Assembly (NCBI GenBank): GCA_902573235.1
Contig: CACGIZ010000001.1
Coordinates: 1 to 64,000 of the forward strand
Source: an uncultured Pelagibacteraceae bacterium
Lineage (GTDB): Bacteria > Pseudomonadota > Alphaproteobacteria > Pelagibacterales > Pelagibacteraceae
Length of the DNA stretch: 64,000 nt
Direction: 5' to 3'
In this document: in pieces, positions 55,706 through 62,844 of the stretch
How the letters are laid out: the number at the start of each line of letters is the position of its first letter
How positions within the stretch are numbered: the first letter of the stretch is position 1
Translations under genes and position numbers: made by a program
Notes under the pieces: model-generated
Databases searched by the model: none
What the model saw: the letters and a program-made list of their open reading frames with translations, nothing else
Told to the model about the DNA's origin: nothing

Positions 55706-56096
55706 TTAGAGCTTTAGCGACTGTTCTTAAAGGAAGTAATAAACATTCTTTCCTTGATTTATTTTTTTTATCAAAAAGTTCCTTAAACTTTACCCAATTT
55801 TTTTCTAAATTTATTTTAGTATTTTCAAAAATATTTTCACAAGTATTTATAAAATTTTTAACTTCTTCTAAATTTTTATCTTTAATATTTTGTGAAAGTA
55901 GGCTTACAGACGCTTGACAATAAACACACGACTTACATTGATAGCCCATATCAACTATCTTATCATCTTTCACAATTAGACTTATTTCCATTTCATCACC
56001 ACACATTGGATTTTTATTTTTTGATTTATGAGTGTGTTTATTTAGAATTTTATTGTTTTCTGTATTTGAGGCTATTTCTAAAATTCTTAAGTCCAT
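55692..56096 (-). CDS. IscU/SufU-like Fe-S scaffold homologue
   Basis: A 134-aa protein of the NifU N-terminal fold. The cluster-ligand pattern is recognisable: NPMCGDEMEI (first Cys), YQCKSCVYCQASVSLL (second region, three Cys) and KECLLLPLRTVAKAL (third). It is the first gene of the formate dehydrogenase unit on this strand, overlapping HPP. Formate dehydrogenase needs many Fe-S clusters, so a dedicated scaffold is plausible; sulfur delivery to the molybdenum cofactor is another option. Confidence 0.8.
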   Translation of the reverse strand: MDLRILEIASNTENNKILNKHTHKSKNKNPMCGDEMEISLIVKDDKIVDMGYQCKSCVYCQASVSLLSQNIKDKNLEEVKNFINTCENIFENTKINLEKNWVKFKELFDKKNKSRKECLLLPLRTVAKALNDQV

Positions 56097-56139
56097 ATTA
56101 ACTCTTTAAATCAATCATTAATGTTTTATATTTTCTTTA

Positions 56140-56748
56140 ATGGATCATAACAAGATTTTAGGCGTTGTACTAGCTGGAGGAAAGTCACAAAGATTTGGAG
56201 AAGACAAATCTCAAGTCAAATTACATGGTAAAATACTAATTGATTATATTCTTTCAGAAATAATTGATCAATTTGAGGAAATTTTAATAGTCACAAACAA
56301 TGAAATTAAATTTAAATTTTCAAAGAAAATATCAATAACTAATGATCTAATAGAAGGTGTCGGACCTTTAGGAGGCATTCTAACCGCAATGAAATGGATT
56401 AAAAAAAATAACAAAAACTATAAATGGATATCAACTTTTCCTTCAGACACACCTTTTTTTACAAAAAATGAGCTACAAATCTTTTATAAAAAAATTGATA
56501 TTCAAAAGAGTAAATTATTTTTTATCAAAAATAAACAAACGAGACATAATATATTTGGACTTTGGTCAATGGATTTAATGGAAAAGTTAGATAATGATTT
56601 AAAAAAAGGAGAACGGAAAGTAGAAGTTTGGGCTGATACTGCTGGTGTTGAAATAATAAATATTGAATACAAAAAAAAAGATCCTTTTTTTAACATTAAC
56701 ACTAAGGAAGATTTAGAAAAAGCATATAAGATGTTAGAAAATGATTAG
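56140..56748 (+). CDS. mobA: Molybdenum cofactor guanylyltransferase
   Basis: Attaches GMP to Mo-molybdopterin, making the bis-MGD cofactor used by formate dehydrogenase. It is 202 aa, a nucleotidyltransferase with GVVLAGGKSQRFGEDKSQ (GTP/Mg-binding), TNDLIEGVGPLGGILTAM and STFPSDTPFF. It is divergent from the formate dehydrogenase operon by 43 bp, an arrangement that allows joint regulation from one spacer. The stop overlaps moeA by 8 nt. Confidence 0.93.
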   Translation: MDHNKILGVVLAGGKSQRFGEDKSQVKLHGKILIDYILSEIIDQFEEILIVTNNEIKFKFSKKISITNDLIEGVGPLGGILTAMKWIKKNNKNYKWISTFPSDTPFFTKNELQIFYKKIDIQKSKLFFIKNKQTRHNIFGLWSMDLMEKLDNDLKKGERKVEVWADTAGVEIINIEYKKKDPFFNINTKEDLEKAYKMLEND

Positions 56749-57997
56749 TTATAAAAATTCAAGAAGAATATTAAAAAAATCAAAGATTAAAATTGATAAT
56801 GAAATTTTGGATGTAGATAATTGTATTAATAGAGTTTCTGCAAATAATATCTTTTCTAAAGTAAACAATCCTGCTGCAAATAATGCAGCTTTCGATGGAT
56901 ATGTGATTAAATCAAAAGATACTAAAAACTTAAATAAAAAAAAAAGTAGAGTATTTAAAATTTTAGGTACGATCGCTGCAGGTGACAAGACTATCAAAAA
57001 AAAATTTAAAAATTTTCAAACTTTTGAAATAATGACGGGTTCAATTATCCCAAAAGGATTTGATACAATTATACCTATAGAGCAAATAAATTTTTATCCA
57101 AATAAAACAAAACCTAAATATATTTTGATTAATAAAAAAATTAAAAAAAACCAACATATTAGATTTAAAGGATCTGATTATAAAAAAGGTGATTTATTAA
57201 TCAAAAAAGGTACAATTTTGCAATCTAATCATATCTTAGCTTTGAAATCTTTAGGTGTAGATTCTATTAATGTTAAAAAAAAACCGAATATATTATTTTT
57301 TTCTACTGGTAATGAAATATCAAATAAAAAAAAAGTTTCTGAATGGCAAGTTAGAAATTCTAATAGTCATTATATAAAATCTCTAGGTAATAATTTCCTT
57401 TTTGATTTTAAAAATGGAGGAATATTGAGAGATAATCAAATAGTTAAATTTGAAAAAAAAATAAAAAAAGTTTTCAATTCAAAAATTGATATTATTCTTA
57501 CATCTGGCGCAGTATCAGCTGGAAAATTTGATTTTATTCCTACTGTTGTTAAAAAATTTAAATTATCAAACTATTTTAAAAGTGTTTCAATAAGACCGGG
57601 TAAACCTCTTATGTTTGCTAAATTTAAAGGAAAACAAAAAGTCATATTTGGTTTGCCCGGGAACCCAATTTCTTCAGCAGCTTGTTTTAGATTTTTTGTT
57701 TATCCATATCTTCATGAGATATTAGGGATTTCTGAGGAAAAACCATTTAAAGCAATTTTAAAAAACCATTTTATCAAAAAAAATAATTTTACAAGATTTG
57801 TAAAAAGTAAAATTAATACAACTAAAAATGGTAAAATCGAAACTGAAATATTAAAAGGTCAAGAGTCATTTAAAATTCAATCATTTATTAAATCGAATAT
57901 TTGGACCTTGTTACCATCAGGTAAATCTAAATTTAAGAAAGGGGATATTGTGGATTGTTATCTTCCAAATTACTCACAAAAAATTTTAATCCATTAA
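56741..57997 (+). CDS. moeA: Molybdopterin molybdenumtransferase
   Basis: Inserts molybdate into adenylylated molybdopterin. A 418-aa MoeA with the usual four-domain layout: PAANNAAFDGYVIK near residue 45, the domain with MTGSIIPKGFDTII, and the C-terminal ILTSGAVSAGKFDF and VIFGLPGNPISSAACF segments. Lys-rich composition is high, as throughout the window. It forms a mobA-moeA pair that serves the adjacent formate dehydrogenase. Confidence 0.95.
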   Translation: MISYKNSRRILKKSKIKIDNEILDVDNCINRVSANNIFSKVNNPAANNAAFDGYVIKSKDTKNLNKKKSRVFKILGTIAAGDKTIKKKFKNFQTFEIMTGSIIPKGFDTIIPIEQINFYPNKTKPKYILINKKIKKNQHIRFKGSDYKKGDLLIKKGTILQSNHILALKSLGVDSINVKKKPNILFFSTGNEISNKKKVSEWQVRNSNSHYIKSLGNNFLFDFKNGGILRDNQIVKFEKKIKKVFNSKIDIILTSGAVSAGKFDFIPTVVKKFKLSNYFKSVSIRPGKPLMFAKFKGKQKVIFGLPGNPISSAACFRFFVYPYLHEILGISEEKPFKAILKNHFIKKNNFTRFVKSKINTTKNGKIETEILKGQESFKIQSFIKSNIWTLLPSGKSKFKKGDIVDCYLPNYSQKILIH

Positions 57998-58044
57998 AGC
58001 TATTTTTGTTGTAGTTCAAACTAATAAGAATTAAATATCTCAAT

Positions 58045-58950
58045 ATGTTCGAACTTAAAAATGAAAAAATTGCCATCCCTTTAGTTCTATTTGCAGGTTT
58101 ACTTTGGTCTTTTGGTCCTTTGGTAGTTAGATATATGAACGAGCCTAATTTAGTTCCTTGGCAATATATTTTTGGAAGAGGTTTAACAATATTTATAATT
58201 TTAAATTTGTATTTATACTTTGAAGAAGGAATAAATTTTTACAAAAATTATAAAAAGATAGGTAAATCAGGTCTTGTTGGTGGAGTTGGCCTTGGAATTG
58301 CAATGATTTCATTTATTTATTCCATCACTAATACAAGTGCTGCTATTACACTTTTATGTTTAGCTGCGATGCCTTTCTTTACAGCATTGCTAGCATTTTT
58401 ATTTTTAAAAGAAAGAATTTCTTTAAATGTTTGGGTATCGATTTTTATTGCTACTATTGGAATAGTGATTATGGCGATAGGTAATACAGAAAAAAATTCT
58501 TTAGTTGGTTTTATTTTTGGTATCACTTCTTCCATAGGTTTTTCTATTTTTTCAGTTTCTTTAAGATGGAGAAAAGAAACTCCAAAGTTTACTACTGTGG
58601 CTGTTGCTGGTTTATTCTGTTTTATTTTTGCATCAGTAATGATCCTCATTAAAAATCAACCTTTTTTCGCAACAAGTTATAATAGCGCTATGTTTTCATT
58701 ACACGGAACTTTAGTTTGTTTAGGTTTGATTTTATATTCTATTGGATCAAAAGCTATTCCAGCTGCTGAGCTTACTTTGTTATCTCTAACTGAAGTGATA
58801 GGTGGTATTTTCTGGGTATGGTTACCTTTATTAGGTATTAATGAAGTTCCATCTACAAATACTATTGTAGGAGGCTTTTTTCTTTTTGTTTCATTAGTTT
58901 ATTACAGTCTTATTATGCGATGGAATAAAAGATATATTGCTCTTAATTAA
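58045..58950 (+). CDS. EamA-type DMT superfamily transporter
   Basis: A 301-aa membrane protein with ten helices in two EamA repeats (GLLWSFGPLVVRYM, PFFTALLAFLFLKERISL; second repeat LLSLTEVIGGIFWVWLPLLGIN). The substrate is unknown. It lies 12 bp before the creatinase gene and is probably co-transcribed with it and the amidinotransferase, which suggests a guanidino compound, amino acid or urea-like substrate (inference). Confidence 0.82.
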   Translation: MFELKNEKIAIPLVLFAGLLWSFGPLVVRYMNEPNLVPWQYIFGRGLTIFIILNLYLYFEEGINFYKNYKKIGKSGLVGGVGLGIAMISFIYSITNTSAAITLLCLAAMPFFTALLAFLFLKERISLNVWVSIFIATIGIVIMAIGNTEKNSLVGFIFGITSSIGFSIFSVSLRWRKETPKFTTVAVAGLFCFIFASVMILIKNQPFFATSYNSAMFSLHGTLVCLGLILYSIGSKAIPAAELTLLSLTEVIGGIFWVWLPLLGINEVPSTNTIVGGFFLFVSLVYYSLIMRWNKRYIALN

Positions 58951-58962
58951 AATCATAATTTT

Positions 58963-60180
58963 ATGGAACGTCCTGATTTTTTTACATTAAAGAATGGTGA
59001 AAAAGTAAAATTACCATTTTCTAAAAAAGAGTATGACGAGAGAGTAAAAAAACTAAGAGATGTCATGAGTAAAAATAATCTAGATATGATTATTTTGACA
59101 TCTATGCATAATGTTGCTTATTACTCTGGTTTTATTTATTGTTCGTTTGGTCGTCCTTATGGATGTATTATCACTCAAAAAAAAATTTCTACAATTTCAG
59201 CAAATATTGATGCTAGCCAACCATGGAGAAGATCACATTGTGATAATGTAATTTATACTGATTGGAAAAGAGATAATTTTCTTAAAGCGATAGTATCAAT
59301 AATTGGTAGAGACACTCCTCCAAAAAATATAGGAGTCGAAAATGATCATGTGACATTAGATATGAGAGAAAAAATTGGTTCAATTTTTACTTTCTCAATT
59401 TTTAGCGATATTTCAAAAGATTTGATGAAATTAAGAATGTTTAAATCGAGCGAAGAAATTTCAATAATTAAAAATGGCGCAAGAATAGCAGATATCGGTG
59501 GAAGTGAAATTTTAAAAAATATTAAAGAAGGCGCAACAGAGTTGGAAATTGCAATCGCAGGAAGAGACAAAATGGAAATTGAGATAGCAAAAACCTATCC
59601 TGACGCAGAATATATGGATACCTGGGTTTGGTTTCAATCTGGTATTAATACAGATGGCGCACATAATCCAAAAACAAATCGTAAAATTAAAAAAGGTGAT
59701 ATTTTATCTTTAAATACTTTTCCAATGATATCAGGATATTATACTGCTTTAGAACGAACATTATTTTTAGACTCTGTTGATGAGGAGTCATTAAAGGCAT
59801 GGGAAGCAAACGTAAAAGTTCATAAAAGAGGTTTAGAATTGGTTAAACCTGGAGTTAAGTGTGCCGATATATGTAATGAATTAAATGAATTATTTGCTGA
59901 ACTTGGATACTTGCAATATAGAACTTTTGGTTATGGACATTCATTTGGAGTTCTTTCTCATTTTTATGGAAGAGAAGCTGGTCTTGAGCTTAGAGAGGAT
60001 ATCGATACTGTTTTAGAGGAAAATATGGTAATTTCAATGGAACCAATGATCTTAATTCCTGAGGGAAAACCAGGGGCAGGTGGGTATCGAGAACATGATA
60101 TTTTAGTTATAAAAAAAGATGGTGCTGAAAATTTAACAAAGTTTCCTTTTGGACCAGAACATAATGTAATCAAAGGATAA
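58963..60180 (+). CDS. Creatinase (creatine amidinohydrolase)
   Basis: Hydrolyses creatine to sarcosine and urea. It is 405 aa, the family length, and is very like the Pseudomonas enzyme: YCSFGRPYG (Phe62, Arg64 for substrate), NIDASQPWRR, SGINTDGAHNP (catalytic His234), SGYYTALERTLF (Glu264), FGYGHSFGVLSHFYGREAGLELRED and SMEPMILIPEG (Glu360). It has the metal-free M24 'pita-bread' fold. Other M24 enzymes (Xaa-Pro peptidase, DddP lyase) lack this combination. Followed at once by the amidinotransferase gene. Confidence 0.92.
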   Translation: MERPDFFTLKNGEKVKLPFSKKEYDERVKKLRDVMSKNNLDMIILTSMHNVAYYSGFIYCSFGRPYGCIITQKKISTISANIDASQPWRRSHCDNVIYTDWKRDNFLKAIVSIIGRDTPPKNIGVENDHVTLDMREKIGSIFTFSIFSDISKDLMKLRMFKSSEEISIIKNGARIADIGGSEILKNIKEGATELEIAIAGRDKMEIEIAKTYPDAEYMDTWVWFQSGINTDGAHNPKTNRKIKKGDILSLNTFPMISGYYTALERTLFLDSVDEESLKAWEANVKVHKRGLELVKPGVKCADICNELNELFAELGYLQYRTFGYGHSFGVLSHFYGREAGLELREDIDTVLEENMVISMEPMILIPEGKPGAGGYREHDILVIKKDGAENLTKFPFGPEHNVIKG

Positions 60181-61296
60181 ATGAAAAAAAAAGATAAAAT
60201 TGTAAATAGCTGGAATGAATGGGACCCCCTTAAACATGTTATAGTTGGTAGAGCAGATGGAACCTGCATTCCCTCACCTGAACCAGCTTTAGATGCAAAA
60301 GTTCCAGAAGACTCTGATATGAGAGGTAAATTTGGTCCAAGAACTAAAGATACTATAGATAAAGCAAATCAACTTTTAGACGACTTTTCAAATATGCTTG
60401 TAAATAGAGGTATAAAAGTGGATAGACCAACACCGATAGATTTTAATCAAAAAACATCAACACCAGATTGGGAGTCAGAAACTATGTTTGGATGTATGCC
60501 TCCTAGAGATGTTTTATTAACTGTAGGAAATGAAATTCTAGAAGCAACGATGAGTTATCGATGTCGATGGTTTGAGTATTTATGTTATCGACCTCTTTTG
60601 AAAGATTATTATAATAATGATCCTAATATGAGACATGAGTCAGCGCCAAAGCCAAGACTTACAGACGCCGATTATCGCAAAGATTACTTGTCGGATAAAA
60701 TTGGAATTCAGAAAAGACTCAAATGGACTGAGGATAAATTTTTTGTGACAACCGAGGAAGAACCATTATTTGATGCAGCTGATGTATTAAGATTTGGAAA
60801 AGATTTAGTAGTTCAGCATGGTTTTACAACAAATTTAAAGGGTATTGATTGGTTAAAACGACATTATAAAGAACACAGAGTACATGCAGTAAATTTTCCT
60901 GGTGACCCTTATCCAATACATATTGATGCAACATTTACACCAATTAAAGAAGGTTTAATCATTAATAATCCTCAAAGAAGATTACCTAAAGAACAAAAAA
61001 AATTGTTTGAAGATAATGGCTGGAAGATAATTGATGCTGCCCAACCTGCACATAATGAGCCACCACCTCTTTGTTATTCTTCAGTGTGGCTTTCGATGAA
61101 TGTGTTAGTACTAGACCCGAAAACAGTATGCGTGGAAAAAAGTGAGAAGTATCAAGCAGAACAATTAGATAAATTAGGAATGGAGGTAATTCCAGTCGAC
61201 TTGAGGGAAGCTTATGCTTTTGGAGGAGGACTTCATTGTTGTACCGCTGATGTTTTCAGAGAAGGTGAACTAAAAGATTACTTTCCAAAACAATAA
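60181..61296 (+). CDS. L-arginine:glycine amidinotransferase (AGAT-like)
   Basis: Transfers an amidino group from arginine to glycine, giving ornithine and guanidinoacetate. It is 371 aa. Similarity to mammalian AGAT is plain: WNEWDPLKHVIVGRA, RPTPIDF, GNEILEATMSYRCRWFEY, FDAADVLRFGKD (Asp198), PYPIHIDATF (His247) and the Cys of FGGGLHCCTADV (Cys353) make up the catalytic triad. The ATG follows the creatinase stop without a gap. Alternative acceptors used by related enzymes (lysine, inosamine) are possible. Confidence 0.88.
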   Translation: MKKKDKIVNSWNEWDPLKHVIVGRADGTCIPSPEPALDAKVPEDSDMRGKFGPRTKDTIDKANQLLDDFSNMLVNRGIKVDRPTPIDFNQKTSTPDWESETMFGCMPPRDVLLTVGNEILEATMSYRCRWFEYLCYRPLLKDYYNNDPNMRHESAPKPRLTDADYRKDYLSDKIGIQKRLKWTEDKFFVTTEEEPLFDAADVLRFGKDLVVQHGFTTNLKGIDWLKRHYKEHRVHAVNFPGDPYPIHIDATFTPIKEGLIINNPQRRLPKEQKKLFEDNGWKIIDAAQPAHNEPPPLCYSSVWLSMNVLVLDPKTVCVEKSEKYQAEQLDKLGMEVIPVDLREAYAFGGGLHCCTADVFREGELKDYFPKQ

Positions 61297-61298
61297 GT

Positions 61299-61526
61299 TT
61301 AACCAGGATTTTTTTTTAAATATTCAATATAGTTTACAACTTCATTGAAACTTTCGTCAGGTATTTCTTTATAAGTTACATTAAATTTTTTTTTGACACA
61401 TATTGCTACATGAGCATAAGGGTTTCTACCTTTTGGATGATTTGGGTGATCTGGTAATTGTCCTTTGAGAAAATCTCCAGCTTCCTGAATAATTTTCCAC
61501 AATTTTACTTTGTTTTCTTTATTCAT
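61299..61526 (-). CDS. 75-aa hypothetical protein
   Basis: A small, basic protein with no recognised family. It has a HPNHPKGRNPYAHVAICV segment (residues 27-44) and a YKEIPDESFNEVVNYIEYL helix near the C-terminus; the YK-x-IP-x-x-x-F-x-E-V pattern faintly resembles short C-terminal modules in phage-type regulators, but this is weak. The start (ATG 61526) is 41 bp from the divergent MOSC gene, and it ends 2 bp from the amidinotransferase stop. Codon use looks like a real gene. Confidence 0.62.
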   Translation of the reverse strand: MNKENKVKLWKIIQEAGDFLKGQLPDHPNHPKGRNPYAHVAICVKKKFNVTYKEIPDESFNEVVNYIEYLKKNPG

Positions 61527-61567
61527 TTGAATAGAAATATAATAATGTTAATCATAAATATTAAATT

Positions 61568-62014
61568 ATGTCTAAAGTTTTAAAGCTTGGAATAACAGGC
61601 AATAACAATAAAAAGATTATAGAGGTAAATTCAATAGATGTATTAGCAAACAAGGGAATAATTGGTGATAGACATTTTAATGACTATAATGATCCATATT
61701 GTCAATTATCTTTAATTGAATCAGAAAACATTGATTATTATAATTCTAAATATGGTTTAAAAATACCTTATACGGACTTTAGAAGGAATATAATCACTAA
61801 AGGAATTAATTTAAACAATTTGATAGGAAAAAAATTAAAGATAGGAAATGTTAAAGTAGAAGGAATTGATTTATGTAGACCATGTAAGCATTTAACAGAG
61901 ATGCTTAATCAAGAAAATATTCTTAAAGAGTTTCTTAGAAGAGGCGGTCTAAGATGTCAAATACTATCCTCATCAAGCATATCGATTGGAGATGAAATTA
62001 AAATTTTAGATTAG
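61568..62014 (+). CDS. MOSC domain protein
   Basis: A 148-aa stand-alone MOSC (molybdenum cofactor sulfurase C-terminal) protein. The conserved features are the beta-strand region with GIIGDRHF, TDFRRNIITKGINLNNLIGKKL, and the Cys of GIDLCRPCKHL. Such proteins bind molybdopterin-like cofactors and reduce N-hydroxylated compounds or move sulfur. It lies near the Mo-dependent formate dehydrogenase but is not in its operon. The stop shares TTAG with the convergent coiled-coil gene. Confidence 0.87.
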   Translation: MSKVLKLGITGNNNKKIIEVNSIDVLANKGIIGDRHFNDYNDPYCQLSLIESENIDYYNSKYGLKIPYTDFRRNIITKGINLNNLIGKKLKIGNVKVEGIDLCRPCKHLTEMLNQENILKEFLRRGGLRCQILSSSSISIGDEIKILD

Positions 62015-62739
62015 TTCTCTTTTGATTTATCTACACTAAACTTTTCTAATCCACTAACTTTATTATTTTCCTCAAGTTTTTCAAATTGTGCTCTTTTTTC
62101 TAATTCTTTTTGCATCAATCTTTGATCTCGTCTGATTTCCTCTTGCTCTTTTAATTTCTGATCTCTATCGAATTTTTCTTCCCATTCCTTAATTTTTATA
62201 TATTCAAGCTCTTTAAGTTTATCTTCCTCTTCTTTAATTGCTTTTAATTCTCTATTTTTTCGTCTTTGTTCTTTCAGTTCTTTATTTTTTTGTTCTTCTT
62301 CTCTTACTTGTAGATCAATATCTTTTCTGTTTTGTTCTTCTTCTCGTATTTTTAATTGTTTTTCTTTTTCTCTCAATTCTTTAGTAACCAAAATTAATTC
62401 TTCGTCTTTTTTTATTAATCTTTCAGCTTCAGTTTTTTGTTTCTCTTCTTTCAATCTAATTTCTTTTTCTCTATTTCTTAACTCATCTTCATTAAGCTTA
62501 ATTTTATTACTTTCTTTGTTAAGTCTTTCCTCCCAAGCTTTCAATTCTTTTCTCTCTTTTAAAACCGAATTTCTTTCTTCAAGTTTTTGTAATTTTATTG
62601 CTTTAATTTTATTTAATTCTTTGTTCTTTTTATAATTTGAAAATGCGCTACTTATAGAATTTGTTGTGAATGAAGCAATTTTAGCAAGCCCAACAGTATT
62701 CTTTTTGTTCTTTAATTTTTTTCTTTTTTTAAGTGCCAT
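62011..62739 (-). CDS. Charged coiled-coil protein
   Basis: A 242-aa protein (ATG at 62739; a TTG at 62787 would add 16 residues). It is nearly all Glu/Lys/Arg/Leu heptads (from about residue 40 to the end), with repeats of LRNREKEIRLKEEK style, so a long, single coiled coil is predicted. The N-terminus is basic (MALKKRKKLKNKKN). No family recognised. A structural or envelope-anchoring role is possible; low-complexity sequences such as this attract false homology. Confidence 0.65.
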   Translation of the reverse strand: MALKKRKKLKNKKNTVGLAKIASFTTNSISSAFSNYKKNKELNKIKAIKLQKLEERNSVLKERKELKAWEERLNKESNKIKLNEDELRNREKEIRLKEEKQKTEAERLIKKDEELILVTKELREKEKQLKIREEEQNRKDIDLQVREEEQKNKELKEQRRKNRELKAIKEEEDKLKELEYIKIKEWEEKFDRDQKLKEQEEIRRDQRLMQKELEKRAQFEKLEENNKVSGLEKFSVDKSKEN

Positions 62740-62844
62740 AATTTTTAAAAGAATTATTTCACTAAAGAAATGATAATTATTCAACAAGAATTTGAAAAAA
62801 ATTGTTTATATTGGGTACAACCTGAAAGTGATTATCTTTTTTGA

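Noticed and set aside
58963-60180. Reading the M24 protein as a DddP-type DMSP lyase or Xaa-Pro aminopeptidase
   Set aside because: It follows creatinase almost motif for motif (YCSFGRPY, NTDGAHNP, TALERTLF), and it lacks the full set of metal ligands of the peptidases.
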